A program made the translations under genes and the position numbers. DNA of 64,000 nt from Alteromonas confluentis (GTDB lineage Bacteria > Pseudomonadota > Gammaproteobacteria > Enterobacterales > Alteromonadaceae): NCBI RefSeq assembly GCF_001757105.1, contig NZ_MDHN01000015.1, positions 1-64,000 on the forward strand, given 5' to 3'. Below, piece by piece: positions 6,086 through 16,174 of the stretch. The first letter of the stretch is position 1. Every line of letters begins with the position of its first letter. The notes under the pieces are model-generated. The model was not told where the DNA came from, ran no database searches, and saw only the letters and a program-made list of their open reading frames with translations.

Positions 6086-8071
6086 TTAAAACTTATACGC
6101 CACCGACAATTTAATGTTGCGTCCAGGTTCGTAGTCGCTCAGTTCCAGTGCCCCAAACACCGGGTGGGTGGTCGTGCCGGTTCTGGATGCGTGAGAAACG
6201 TATAACTTGTCGAGCAGGTTCTCAATGCCCAGCGTCACGTTGAGATTATCCTGGAAGTATTCAGGGTGCCAAATGGCAGTCACGTTGTGTACCGCAAAAC
6301 CCGCTTTAGCGCCTTCTGAGAACGTTTTCTGGGTGTGCCAGCGTAAATCAACGTCGTAATCCGTCAGGTAGTAGTTAAGCGTAAGGCCCATACTGTCACC
6401 GACTTCGCGGTCGAGCGGTTGGGTGACGGCTGTGCTGTCTTTCACTTCTGAATCAGATTTTGCGTAGGTTACTAACGCATTGAACACATCCAATGAGTAG
6501 AAAACACTGGCTTCGAAACCGTCGATATCTACTGAGCCGATATTGCGATCCCAGGTCAGGCAGCCACGTCCGGTACAGTCGTCTTCAGGGTAATCCACCT
6601 CTTCAATGTAGGAGTCGATTTCGGTTTTAAATGCGGTGAAACCAACACGGAATTCGTCGGCGCCTAGTACATCCGCGCTGTTATAGCGGATACCGATTTC
6701 TCGGTTCGTGCCGGTTTCTGGTTCCAGATCTGGGTTACGTACTTTTCCAGCCTGGTCGTTCACGAAAATCTCGCCTGGCTGAGGGCCTTTAAACAGATCG
6801 GTGGTACTTGCATGCACAACGATTTCGCGGGTAATGGCATATTCTGCGGCCAATGCGGTTTGCCAATCGCTCCAGCTATCTACGCCCTCGGTAGCCATAG
6901 AAGATTTATCGTAATGATTGTAACGAACACCTGGCGTTACCACTAAGCCGTTACCAAAATCGATAGCGTCTTCCACAAAAATACCGGTATCGTCAGCTTG
7001 CTCGCGGCCCAGCGTGGTTACGCCATCTGTTACACTTTCACTTTGATTATCGGCTTTAATCCACTTCACGCCGTAGGTGAACTGATGGCGTATATCTGCA
7101 GTGTTAAGCAACGAGTTGGCAATCAATGTTAAGCCAGTGTTTTTAGAGGTTCCCTCCGTGGTGGCGCCATTGTAATTGCGCCATAATTCCTGTTCATTCT
7201 GATACAAATCGGCGCGTAAATTTAGCATGGTGCCCAGGTTCAACTCGTAATGACCGCTAAGCGTGTCGCGGTCGTAATGTGTGTCGAACAATGGCACTTC
7301 ACCGCCGCCAATAGCGGCATTGGTGCGTACGCCCATATCTGGGCGGGCAGAATACCAGCCGCGGTTACGGTAAGCATCGTACTTAATGGCGACACGAGAA
7401 GTTTGGTCGATATTCCAGCCAAGCTTGGCCATGGCGTTTTCAATTTTACCGTCGCTACCTAGTACTTCCACGCCGTCGCCGTCGTCGAAATTATTTCGGT
7501 TCATGCTGGTGCCATAAACCAAAATATCGAGGTTGTCGGTGAGTTGGCCAAAGCCGGTAAGCGACAGGTACTGACTGTCATTGGTGTTATATCCGGCAAG
7601 TACGCTGCCACCAAATTGTTCATTGTCAGTGAGCAAATCGCTGGCAGACTTGGTGCGAAATTCCAGTGCACCGCCCAAGCCAGAGTGAACAACAGAGTTT
7701 GAACCTACCTGAATGTCTACAGACTCAAGAATATCAGGGTTAATGTTCAGGTTACCCATGTGGTGGAACATGTAGTTAGTCTGTGAAGCACCATCAATCA
7801 GCACTTCTAGATCGGTGTCATCTAAGCCGCGCACGTTGATACGCTGATTCAGGGAGTGGGTTCCGCCCACGTCTACACCGGGAATATCGCGGAGCAGATC
7901 GCTCAAGTGATCTGCTTGTTTAGACTCGATAGCCTGCTCACCAATAAAAACAGAAGAACTTTTTACCGTGGTACCCCAAATCTCAACATGTTCGGGCTCG
8001 GCTGCTGTATTGGCTGATGCGTGTGCGGAAAGGGCAGAGAGTACTGCGAATGCTAGTGTGTGCTTTTTCAC
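6086..8071 (-). CDS. TonB-dependent outer membrane receptor, iron-regulated
   Basis: 661 residues: signal peptide (cleavage after about SAHASA, residue 20), plug domain (LSDLLRDIPGVDVGG, INVRGLDDTD, VHSGLGGALEF) and a C-terminal beta barrel ending in an aromatic residue (KLSVAYKF). It would bind an iron chelate or heme at the cell surface and import it with TonB energy. Iron regulation is supported by a strong Fur box about 80 bases upstream. The ligand is not evident; heme-receptor FRAP/NPNL boxes are not seen. No TonB, periplasmic or inner-membrane transport genes are adjacent. Confidence 0.88.
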   Translation of the reverse strand: MKKHTLAFAVLSALSAHASANTAAEPEHVEIWGTTVKSSSVFIGEQAIESKQADHLSDLLRDIPGVDVGGTHSLNQRINVRGLDDTDLEVLIDGASQTNYMFHHMGNLNINPDILESVDIQVGSNSVVHSGLGGALEFRTKSASDLLTDNEQFGGSVLAGYNTNDSQYLSLTGFGQLTDNLDILVYGTSMNRNNFDDGDGVEVLGSDGKIENAMAKLGWNIDQTSRVAIKYDAYRNRGWYSARPDMGVRTNAAIGGGEVPLFDTHYDRDTLSGHYELNLGTMLNLRADLYQNEQELWRNYNGATTEGTSKNTGLTLIANSLLNTADIRHQFTYGVKWIKADNQSESVTDGVTTLGREQADDTGIFVEDAIDFGNGLVVTPGVRYNHYDKSSMATEGVDSWSDWQTALAAEYAITREIVVHASTTDLFKGPQPGEIFVNDQAGKVRNPDLEPETGTNREIGIRYNSADVLGADEFRVGFTAFKTEIDSYIEEVDYPEDDCTGRGCLTWDRNIGSVDIDGFEASVFYSLDVFNALVTYAKSDSEVKDSTAVTQPLDREVGDSMGLTLNYYLTDYDVDLRWHTQKTFSEGAKAGFAVHNVTAIWHPEYFQDNLNVTLGIENLLDKLYVSHASRTGTTTHPVFGALELSDYEPGRNIKLSVAYKF

Positions 8072-8152
8072 TGAAATGAGTCCTTTAACTTAAAATGAAA
8101 AATGTTTGTAATTTTTTGAGGGCGGCATTCTAGTGTTATTTAAATTATTGTG

Positions 8153-8171
8153 CAAATGATAATCATTATTA
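8153..8171. promoter_or_regulatory. Fur box
   Basis: AAATGATAATCATTATT is close to the palindromic Fur consensus GATAATGATAATCATTATC. It lies between the receptor start (8071, minus strand) and the RDD gene (8295, plus strand), so it most likely represses the receptor in iron-replete cells. Confidence 0.85.
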
Positions 8172-8294
8172 ATTGCGATCAACCTTAAGTTTTCATCATT
8201 TTTATTGATCTCGATCATAAAAATGATGAGCGCATTTGGCTGCTGAATTTTGTACACTTATTGCGAATTCTGCGGCTATCGATAAAGGACTGAA

Positions 8295-8873
8295 GTGGGA
8301 AAAAAGAATAAATCGCAAAAGCCCAAGCAATCCGCTTCCGGCTCATCACCTGCCAATGCGGCAACATCGGCAGAGCAGAAATTGGATAATTCGCCTAAGC
8401 GCGCAGGGTTCTTCAGGCGACTGGTTGCAATGGTTTACGACACGCTAGTGGCCATTGCCGTTGGCATGTGTGCGGCCATGGTGATCATTGTTACCTTTGT
8501 TGTCTTGCTTAAAAATGGTGTGATGGATTTACAAGGTTACGCTGAGCCTGCGGATCTTATACAGGCATCCATGCTCTATAAGTCAATCATTCAGGTTTGG
8601 GTAGGAGGCTGGATAATCGGCTTCTTTTTATGGTTTTGGAAAAAGGGCGGGCAAACCATCGGCATGCGAGCCTGGCGGTTACGTATTTATAGTACGGTGG
8701 ATGAACCGATGACCTGGAGTCGCCTTATTGTGCGTTTGATCACGTCGTTAGGCGGGCTAGGTACCTTGCTGGTTCTGTTCGATTTTAAAAACAAACAGTC
8801 ATTGCAGGACAGAATTGCTAAAACGGAAGTGGTACATCTTTCCAAAGAAGCCAATGACCATAAGAGCTGGTAA
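8295..8873 (+). CDS. RDD family membrane protein
   Basis: 192 residues. A charged N-terminal tail is followed by RAGFFRRLVAMVYDTLVAI, a typical RDD-domain opening, and hydrophobic helices at about residues 45-70 and 95-115, then GGQTIGMRAWRLR. RDD proteins are inner-membrane proteins of mostly unknown role, some linked to ion transport. The start is GTG at 8295 with AAAGGA 5 bases upstream. The gene converges on lptG; an inverted repeat AGAGCTGG / CCAGCTCT (8863-8885) covers its stop codon. Confidence 0.82.
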   Translation: MGKKNKSQKPKQSASGSSPANAATSAEQKLDNSPKRAGFFRRLVAMVYDTLVAIAVGMCAAMVIIVTFVVLLKNGVMDLQGYAEPADLIQASMLYKSIIQVWVGGWIIGFFLWFWKKGGQTIGMRAWRLRIYSTVDEPMTWSRLIVRLITSLGGLGTLLVLFDFKNKQSLQDRIAKTEVVHLSKEANDHKSW

Positions 8874-8900
8874 TAAACCAGCTCTCTCACATCAGGTTAT

Positions 8901-9962
8901 CTATCGCTGAAGCAGCAGCGCAGCCACACCGGCAAACAGCAGGCTAGGCAGAATAGCGCCTACAAACGGCGGCAGTGAATACACCAGACTTAATGGCCCG
9001 AATACTTCGTTAGTAATGAAAAAACCAAAGCCTGTGAGCACGCCCATGATCACCCTGGCGCCCATGGTCACACTTCGTAACGGGCCAAAAATAAACGACA
9101 GTGCCATTAACAGCATTACTGCAATAGATACGGGTTGCAGCAGCTTGCGCCAGAACGCCAGCTCATAACGGCTGCTGTCTTGTCCATTGCCTTTACGGTA
9201 CTGCACATAGTCATGAAGCCCCTGAATTGATAGCGCCTCAGGTTTAATCGCAACAATGCCCAGTTTGTCGGGTGTCAGAGAAGAGTTCCAACGCTGTTTG
9301 TCGCTGTCGGTAATATCAATGGCGCTGTCGGTGAAGGATGTCACCGAGATCTTGCTTAACCACCAATTATTCCCATCGTAGTTACCTTCTTCTGCATAGG
9401 TGAGGGTGTTCAGCGACAAATCTTCATTAAAATCATAAATGGTGATATCCCGGAGCGTTTCCCGGGTCACAACCTGACCGATACTCACGAAGTGCTTGCC
9501 ATCTTTCGCCCAGGTCAGTTCATCTGATGAAAACAGACTCCCTCCTGATATGGCTTCGGTACGGATCTCTTTGGCTTTAGATTCGCTGTAAGGGGTAACC
9601 CATTCGCCTACTGCCATCACAAACAGAATCATCACGATGGCAGACTTCATGGCGGAATTAATGATGTTCCAGCGGCTCATGCCGGCGGCCTGCATGACCA
9701 CTAATTCACTGTTGCTGGCGAGCAGGCCCATCCCAATCAAGCCACCTAACAAAGTCGCCATGGGGAAGAATTGCTCCAGATCCCTTGGCAAACTGAGCAA
9801 CACATACAAACTGGCCACGGCGATATCATAATTACCTTCACCCAACTTGCGTAACTGTTCAACGAACTTAATCAGCGCAGACAGTCCAACCAGCACAGAA
9901 AGGGTGACAGTAATGGTGCCCAACAACGTACGGGCGATATACATATCGAGGATTTTAAACAT
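8901..9962 (-). CDS. lptG: LPS export ABC permease LptG
   Basis: 353 residues, the usual LptG length. Three N-terminal membrane helices, a periplasmic beta-jellyroll-like region (about 120-260) and three C-terminal helices. With LptF it forms the transmembrane part of the LptB2FG complex that extracts lipopolysaccharide from the inner membrane and feeds the LptC-LptA bridge. It directly follows lptF with no gap (lptF ends at 9963), so the two are co-transcribed and probably translationally coupled. Confidence 0.95.
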   Translation of the reverse strand: MFKILDMYIARTLLGTITVTLSVLVGLSALIKFVEQLRKLGEGNYDIAVASLYVLLSLPRDLEQFFPMATLLGGLIGMGLLASNSELVVMQAAGMSRWNIINSAMKSAIVMILFVMAVGEWVTPYSESKAKEIRTEAISGGSLFSSDELTWAKDGKHFVSIGQVVTRETLRDITIYDFNEDLSLNTLTYAEEGNYDGNNWWLSKISVTSFTDSAIDITDSDKQRWNSSLTPDKLGIVAIKPEALSIQGLHDYVQYRKGNGQDSSRYELAFWRKLLQPVSIAVMLLMALSFIFGPLRSVTMGARVIMGVLTGFGFFITNEVFGPLSLVYSLPPFVGAILPSLLFAGVAALLLQR

Positions 9963-11066
9963 CTATTTTCTCCCCAACAGTCGGGCGCGTATTGCCGCAC
10001 CCGTGCGCCTGTCTTTGATAATCAGCGTCATGCCAATCACCAGCATGATGCCGTGCACCCACCAAAGGCCAAGCCACATGGGAATTTTACCGTCTTCGAG
10101 TACCCGGCGACTGGCAAGTAACAGCAAGAAGTAGCCAAGGTAAAGCAATATAGCCGGGAACATTTTGCCGAATCGCCCCTGACGAGGGTCGACAGAGCTC
10201 AGCGGCACTGCGATTAACACCAGAAACGGAATAGAGAGAGGAATAGCCAGTCGCCACTGTAATTCGGCGCGGGCTTCCACAGAATCGTCATTCAACAATT
10301 CCATGGTTGGCAACACGCTAACCTTGCGACGAGGTTCGCTTTCTGACTCATCAGCAATCTGAATTTGGTATTCATCAAACGCCACTTTCCGATAACGTTT
10401 TTCAGTTTGCGTGCCTTCGTATTGCACACCTTCTCGAAGTACCAGATTACGAGTGCCGTCAGGATTATTCTGGATTTGACCGGTTTGCGCTTGCACAACA
10501 CGTACCTGGTTACCTTCTGCATCCTGTTGGGTTTGCGACAGGAAAACCTTTCTCAATGTATCGTTGGACGAGTCTATATCCTGCACGAAGATAACCGCTT
10601 TACCGTTACCGGTTTGTTGGAATCGACCCGGCATAATGGCTGAGAAACCCGCTTCACTTCTGGCTTTCTCGCGAAGTTGATACTCACTTTCAGCAGCTGA
10701 CGGCGCCAAATAAAGGGTAATAACGCCGCAAAGCACCATAATGAATACAGATAGCAAAAGCATCACCCGGGTGATGTACCACTCGCTCACCCCGCAGGCG
10801 CGCAGAACCGTCATTTCTGAATCTACGTACAGTCGGCCATGGGCCAGCATAATGCCAAGATACGCACTGATAGGCAGCACTAAAGACGCAAGAATGGGGG
10901 CATAAAGCCCGAGGAAGCCGAGCACAAGGCCGGCGGGGATGTCGCCATCGGACGCATCCCCAAGAACACGAACGAAACGTAAAGTCACAAAAATGGCCAT
11001 CAGAATAAAAAAGATAGCCATCTGAGATTTCAGCGTTTCCTTTATCAGATAACGGAATATCAGCAT
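9963..11066 (-). CDS. lptF: LPS export ABC permease LptF
   Basis: 367 residues, opening with the typical MLIFRYLIKETLKSQ. Same fold as LptG: three helices, a periplasmic domain, three helices. First gene of the lptFG operon, divergent from pepA across 294 bases, an arrangement common in gammaproteobacteria. Confidence 0.95.
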   Translation of the reverse strand: MLIFRYLIKETLKSQMAIFFILMAIFVTLRFVRVLGDASDGDIPAGLVLGFLGLYAPILASLVLPISAYLGIMLAHGRLYVDSEMTVLRACGVSEWYITRVMLLLSVFIMVLCGVITLYLAPSAAESEYQLREKARSEAGFSAIMPGRFQQTGNGKAVIFVQDIDSSNDTLRKVFLSQTQQDAEGNQVRVVQAQTGQIQNNPDGTRNLVLREGVQYEGTQTEKRYRKVAFDEYQIQIADESESEPRRKVSVLPTMELLNDDSVEARAELQWRLAIPLSIPFLVLIAVPLSSVDPRQGRFGKMFPAILLYLGYFLLLLASRRVLEDGKIPMWLGLWWVHGIMLVIGMTLIIKDRRTGAAIRARLLGRK

Positions 11067-11360
11067 TCCGGCACCTCTGGAAAATTTGGAATTATAGTGA
11101 AAAAGCGCACGATGTTGAGTAAACTAACTGTTTTTACAAGTTTTGCCTGTGTATCAATAACCCGATTGCATGATGCGACGCTTAAACCGTCTACGTTACA
11201 TGCGGTGTAAAGACCATTGTAGCAGTACGACTATAACGACAGAAAGCGTCTTCAACAGTGTTATCGCTATATGGCTGCGTATTAAAACATAAAGCAGCGC
11301 AAAACGTTATGCGAAATTAACGTCATGCAAATCACAAGATAAAAAGAGCGAGGTGTTATC
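11067..11360. promoter_or_regulatory. lptF/pepA divergent promoter region
   Basis: 294 bases between two divergent operons. It must hold promoters for both. I see no gene, and no operator I can name. The pepA GTG start at 11361 is preceded by GAGGTG. Confidence 0.5.
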
Positions 11361-12866
11361 GTGGAATTTAGTGTAAAGAGTGGCAGTCCGGAGAAACAGC
11401 GCAGCGCATGTATTGTCGTCGGCGTCTTCGAACCTCGTCGCCTGACTGCGGTGGCGGAACAGCTGGATGAAATCAGTGAAGGTTACATCAGCAACCTGCT
11501 GCGCCGTGGTGATCTGGAAGGAAAAGCGGGCCAGATGTTGCTGCTGCATCATGTACCTAACGTACTGAGTGAGCGCGTACTACTGGTTGGCTGCGGTAAG
11601 GAGCGTGAACTGGACGAGCGCCAGTACAAGCAAATCATTGCTAAAACCATCAAAACCCTGAACGAAACGGGTTCAATGGAAGCGGTGTGTTTCCTTACCG
11701 AACTGCACGTGAAAGGCCGCGATACTTACTGGAAAGTCCGCCAGGCAGTAGAAGCCACTCAAGACTCCCTGTATACCTTCTTGCAACTGAAAACCAAAAA
11801 GGGCGAGCCTCGCCGTCCGTTGCGTAAAATCGTACTTAACGTACCTACCCGTCGTGAACTCACCGTGGGTGAGCGTGCTATCGAGCACGGCTTGGCTATT
11901 TCTAAAGGTGCCGCGCTGACCAAAGACGTGGCTAACATGCCGCCAAACATCTGTAACCCTGCTTACCTGTGGGAACAAGCACAGTCGTTGGCTGAAAGCT
12001 ACGACAGCATTAGTGCCGAAGTGGTTAACGAAGCGGCAATGGCAGAGCTGGGTATGAATTCTTATCTGGCGGTAGGCCGCGGTTCCGATAACGAATCTAT
12101 GATGAGTATCATCAGCCATAAAGGCGGTCCTGACGATCAGGCGCCAATCGTGCTGGTGGGTAAAGGGCTGACGTTCGACTCTGGCGGTATTTCTATTAAG
12201 CCAGGCGAAGCCATGGACGAAATGAAGTACGACATGGGCGGTGCTGCTGGCGTACTGGGTACTATGCAAACCGTGGCCGAACTGAACCTGCCAATTAATA
12301 TCATTGGTGTACTGGCTGGCTGTGAAAACATGCCTGACGGTAAAGCGTATCGTCCGGGTGATATTCTTACCACCATGTCGGGGCAAACGGTGGAAGTGTT
12401 AAATACCGATGCCGAAGGCCGTTTGGTGCTGTGTGATGCGTTAACCTACGTTGAACGTTTTGACCCTGAACTGGTTATCGACGTGGCAACATTAACCGGT
12501 GCCGTCATCGTCGCGCTGGGTAACCACGCTACCGGCCTGATGAGCACGCACAACCCGCTGGCCCACGAACTGATGAATGCCGGTGAGCAAAGCTCCGACC
12601 GCGCATGGCGTTTGCCGGTATGGGACGAATATCAGGACCAACTGGAAAGCCCGTTTGCAGATTTCACCAACTTAGGTGGTCGCGCAGCGGGTTCTATCAC
12701 CGCAGCGTGTTTCCTGTCGCGTTTCACCAAGAAATACAACTGGGCGCACATGGACATCGCCGGTACTGCCTGGCGCAGTGGCAAGAACAAAGGCGCAACC
12801 GGTCGTCCGGTACCAATGCTGTCTCAGTTCCTGATGAACCGCTCCGGCATTAAGCAAGAGGACTGA
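11361..12866 (+). CDS. pepA: leucyl aminopeptidase PepA
   Basis: 501 residues, the normal length for this M17 family enzyme. A macro-like N-terminal domain is followed by the catalytic domain with KGLTFDSGG (zinc and catalytic Lys) and the signature NTDAEGRL. It is a hexameric two-zinc exopeptidase acting on N-terminal residues; in E. coli the orthologue also binds DNA in xer recombination and pyrimidine control. Start GTG. First gene of pepA-holC-valS. Confidence 0.96.
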   Translation: MEFSVKSGSPEKQRSACIVVGVFEPRRLTAVAEQLDEISEGYISNLLRRGDLEGKAGQMLLLHHVPNVLSERVLLVGCGKERELDERQYKQIIAKTIKTLNETGSMEAVCFLTELHVKGRDTYWKVRQAVEATQDSLYTFLQLKTKKGEPRRPLRKIVLNVPTRRELTVGERAIEHGLAISKGAALTKDVANMPPNICNPAYLWEQAQSLAESYDSISAEVVNEAAMAELGMNSYLAVGRGSDNESMMSIISHKGGPDDQAPIVLVGKGLTFDSGGISIKPGEAMDEMKYDMGGAAGVLGTMQTVAELNLPINIIGVLAGCENMPDGKAYRPGDILTTMSGQTVEVLNTDAEGRLVLCDALTYVERFDPELVIDVATLTGAVIVALGNHATGLMSTHNPLAHELMNAGEQSSDRAWRLPVWDEYQDQLESPFADFTNLGGRAAGSITAACFLSRFTKKYNWAHMDIAGTAWRSGKNKGATGRPVPMLSQFLMNRSGIKQED

Positions 12867-12871
12867 GCGCA

Positions 12872-13300
12872 ATGCCTCAGGTAACCTTCTGGCAACTCAG
12901 TGATGGCAAAGACGCGGGTGAATCCCGCGCCTGCGATCTCATTGCTAGCGCCTATGCACAACGTCAGAAATGCGTGGTGTATTGTGCCAATAAATCGTCT
13001 GCCGAAGCTGTTGATGAGCTGCTTTGGCAACTTCCTGCAGACCGCTTCGTACCGCACAATTTGTGTGGGGAAGGGCCGGGCGCCGGTACGCCGGTGGAAA
13101 TCTGCTGGCAGGAAAATCAACTTTCCCGTCGCAACCTCATCGTCAACTTAAGCGGAGAGATGTTAACATCGCCCCGTTCTTATCAAACCATTTATGACTT
13201 CGTGCCGGTGGCGGATGACGCCAAACAGGCGGCGCGGGTTCGCTATAAACAGTATCAGCAGGCTGGCTGCCAATTACAGTTTAAATCTGCTGACAGTTGA
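12872..13300 (+). CDS. holC: DNA polymerase III chi subunit
   Basis: 142 residues. Features typical of HolC: N-terminal VTFWQLSD, then a region rich in short beta-alpha units with WQLPADRFVPHNL and the C-terminal IYDFVPVADDAKQAARVRYK. Chi links the clamp loader to single-strand-binding protein. It lies 5 bases after pepA and 9 bases before valS, the conserved order. Confidence 0.93.
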   Translation: MPQVTFWQLSDGKDAGESRACDLIASAYAQRQKCVVYCANKSSAEAVDELLWQLPADRFVPHNLCGEGPGAGTPVEICWQENQLSRRNLIVNLSGEMLTSPRSYQTIYDFVPVADDAKQAARVRYKQYQQAGCQLQFKSADS

Positions 13301-13309
13301 GAGTAAGTA

Positions 13310-16087
13310 ATGGAAAAAACCTTCGAACCGCAATCCATTGAGCAGCAATGCTACGAAAAATGGGAAGCAGCAGGCTATTTCAAGCCAACAGGACACGGTG
13401 ACCCTTATTGTATTTTACTGCCACCACCAAACGTAACCGGCAGTCTGCACATGGGCCACGGCTTCCAGCAAACTATCATGGATGCGTTAACCCGTTATCA
13501 TCGCATGAAAGGTGACAACACTTTATGGCAGGTAGGCACCGACCACGCCGGTATCGCCACGCAGATGGTGGTAGAGCGTCGTTTGAATGCAGAAGGCAAG
13601 ACACGCCACGATTTAGGCCGTGAAGCCTTTATCGACAAAATTTGGGAATGGAAAGAAGAGTCTGGCGGCACGATTACCCGTCAGATGCGCCGTCTGGGCA
13701 CGTCTACCGACTGGGACCGCGAAGTATTCACCATGGACGACAATCTGTCCAAAGCGGTAACAGAGGTATTCGTTCGCTTGCATGACGAAGGCCTGATTTA
13801 TCGTGGTAAGCGCTTGGTTAACTGGGACCCGGTGCTGCACACCGCGGTTTCCGACCTTGAAGTACTGAACGAAGAAGAAGCCGGCCACATGTGGCATATG
13901 CGCTATCCGCTGGCGGATGGGTCTGGCGAGTTGGTCGTAGCGACTACCCGTCCTGAAACCATGCTGGGCGATACTGCCGTTGCCGTTCATCCTGACGACG
14001 AGCGTTATCAGGCCTTCATCGGCAAAGATATTCGTTTGCCAATCACTGGCCGTCTTATCCCTATCATCGCTGATGATTATGTCGATCCTGAATTTGGTAC
14101 CGGCTGTGTGAAAATCACCCCGGCGCACGATTTTAACGACTACGACATGGGTAAGCGTCACAGCCTGCCAATGATCAACCTGTTCACCGACGATGCGAAA
14201 ATCAACAACGAAGCACCAGAAGCCTATCGCGGTCTGGACCGTTTCGATGCCCGTAAGCAAATCGTTGCTGATCTGGACGCCGAAGGCCTGCTGGTTAAAG
14301 TGGTTGATCATAAACTGAAAGTACCACGTGGCGATCGCACCGGTGCGGTTATCGAACCGTACCTGACCGATCAATGGTATGTGGCAGTAGAATCGCTGGC
14401 TAAACCTGCGGTTGAAGCGGTAGAAAGTGGCGAAATCCGCTTTATTCCTGAGAACTGGAATAAAACCTACTACCAGTGGATGAACAACATCCAAGACTGG
14501 TGTATTTCTCGTCAGTTGTGGTGGGGACATCGTATTCCGGCCTGGTACGACAACGAAGGTAACGTATTCGTGGGTCGTGACGAAGCGGAAGTACGCAGTC
14601 GTTACAAGCTCGAAGAAGCCGTTGAACTGAAGCAAGACAACGACGTGCTGGATACCTGGTTCTCCTCTGCACTGTGGCCGTTCGCGACCATGGGCTGGCC
14701 GGAAGAAACGCCAGAGCTGGATACGTTTGTACCTTCGTCTGTGCTGGTAACGGGTTTCGATATTATTTTCTTCTGGGTAGCCAGAATGATCATGATGACG
14801 AAGAAATTCACCGGCAAAATTCCGTTCAAAGATATCTACATCACCGGTCTTATCCGTGATGAAAACGGCGATAAGATGTCGAAGTCGAAGGGGAACGTAC
14901 TGGACCCAATCGATCTGATTGACGGTATCGATCTGGAATCTTTGGTTAGCAAGCGCACATCAGGCATGATGCAGCCGCAACTGGCTAAAAAGATTGAGAA
15001 GAATACCCGCAAGCAGTTTGCTGATGGTATTAATGCTTATGGTACCGATGCCCTGCGATTTACTTTCGCAGCCATGGCATCAACCAGCCGCGATATCAAC
15101 TTCGATATGAGCCGTGTGGAAGGTTACCGTAACTTCTGTAACAAGATTTGGAACGCATCACGCTTTGTGCTGATGAATACCGAAACCGAAGATACGGGCC
15201 GCGATGGCGGTGAACTGGTGCTGAGTCTGGCGGATCAGTGGATTTGGGCACAGTTCCAGAAAACCCTGAAAGAGTTTGAATCGGCGCTGGCTGATTACCG
15301 TTTCGATATTGCCGCGCAAACCGTGTATGAGTTCACCTGGAACCAGTTCTGTGATTGGTATCTGGAGCTGACCAAGCCGGTGTTGAACAGCGATGCGTCT
15401 ACTGATGCTGAAAAGCGCGGAACACGTCATACGCTAATCAACGTGCTTGAACAGTTACTGCGTCTGCTGCACCCATTAATGCCGTTCATCACCGATACCA
15501 TCTGGCAGCGTGTTGCACCGCTGAGTGATGCCGGTGTGAAAGAAGGTGAAACCAGCATCATGATCCAGTCTTTCCCTGAAGTGAAAGCGGAGCGTGAGAA
15601 CGACAAGGTACTGGCCGACATCGAGTGGCTGAAGCGTTTCATCATTGGTATTCGTAATATTCGTGGTGAGATGGACATTTCTCCTAACAAGCCGCTGAAC
15701 GCTATTCTGCGTAATGTGAGTGAACAAGATCAGGAACGCCTGGACTTAGCTGCTCCATTTATCGATAAGCTGGCGAAACTGGAGTCCATCACCACGCTGA
15801 AAGCCGGTGAACAGGCGCCAGCGAGTGCTACCGCGTTAGTGGGGGAGATGGAAATTCTTATCCCTATGGCAGGCTTGATTGATAAAGATGCCGAACTTGC
15901 CCGTATTGCCAAGGCAATGGGTAAGGCCGAGCAGGATGTGGCCCGTGCCAACGGTAAACTGTCTAATGAGAAATTCGTTAACAGTGCTCCTGAAGCGGTT
16001 ATCGCCAAAGAGCGTAGCAAGCTGGAAGAAGCTGAAACAGCATTGGCAAAACTGAAAGAGCAACACGCAACCATTAGCGCGCTGTAA
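13310..16087 (+). CDS. valS: valyl-tRNA synthetase
   Basis: 925 residues, slightly shorter than the E. coli enzyme. Class I signatures LHMGHG (HIGH motif, near residue 46) and KMSKS (near 522), the CP1 editing domain between them ([13 protein letters not shown]), the anticodon-binding domain, and the C-terminal coiled-coil arm ([14 protein letters not shown] onward). It charges tRNA-Val and edits mis-charged threonine. Last gene before a strong terminator. Confidence 0.97.
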   Translation: MEKTFEPQSIEQQCYEKWEAAGYFKPTGHGDPYCILLPPPNVTGSLHMGHGFQQTIMDALTRYHRMKGDNTLWQVGTDHAGIATQMVVERRLNAEGKTRHDLGREAFIDKIWEWKEESGGTITRQMRRLGTSTDWDREVFTMDDNLSKAVTEVFVRLHDEGLIYRGKRLVNWDPVLHTAVSDLEVLNEEEAGHMWHMRYPLADGSGELVVATTRPETMLGDTAVAVHPDDERYQAFIGKDIRLPITGRLIPIIADDYVDPEFGTGCVKITPAHDFNDYDMGKRHSLPMINLFTDDAKINNEAPEAYRGLDRFDARKQIVADLDAEGLLVKVVDHKLKVPRGDRTGAVIEPYLTDQWYVAVESLAKPAVEAVESGEIRFIPENWNKTYYQWMNNIQDWCISRQLWWGHRIPAWYDNEGNVFVGRDEAEVRSRYKLEEAVELKQDNDVLDTWFSSALWPFATMGWPEETPELDTFVPSSVLVTGFDIIFFWVARMIMMTKKFTGKIPFKDIYITGLIRDENGDKMSKSKGNVLDPIDLIDGIDLESLVSKRTSGMMQPQLAKKIEKNTRKQFADGINAYGTDALRFTFAAMASTSRDINFDMSRVEGYRNFCNKIWNASRFVLMNTETEDTGRDGGELVLSLADQWIWAQFQKTLKEFESALADYRFDIAAQTVYEFTWNQFCDWYLELTKPVLNSDASTDAEKRGTRHTLINVLEQLLRLLHPLMPFITDTIWQRVAPLSDAGVKEGETSIMIQSFPEVKAERENDKVLADIEWLKRFIIGIRNIRGEMDISPNKPLNAILRNVSEQDQERLDLAAPFIDKLAKLESITTLKAGEQAPASATALVGEMEILIPMAGLIDKDAELARIAKAMGKAEQDVARANGKLSNEKFVNSAPEAVIAKERSKLEEAETALAKLKEQHATISAL

Positions 16088-16108
16088 TCTCAGTCTGGCG
16101 ACAAATGA

Positions 16109-16139
16109 AAAAGGAGCGTATCACAACGCTCCTTTTTTT
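16109..16139 (+). terminator. terminator after valS
   Basis: Stem AGGAGCG / CGCTCCT (16112-16118, 16127-16133) followed by a T run; A-rich on the left, so it may also serve the convergent kinase gene. Confidence 0.9.
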
Positions 16140-16174
16140 ATGCCTTTACACTAGCTAGGCATAGGCTGCTTACA

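Noticed and set aside
8863-8885. Inverted repeat over the stop codon of the RDD gene as a terminator
   Set aside because: Stem is good but no T-tract follows on either strand, so it is only mentioned in the gene entry.
11673-12386. Long minus-strand frame inside pepA
   Set aside because: Antisense shadow of a highly conserved gene; His/Arg-rich composition is typical of reverse-frame artefacts.
13613-14635. 340-codon minus-strand frame inside valS
   Set aside because: Antisense to the catalytic and editing domains of valS; no start signal and unlikely composition.
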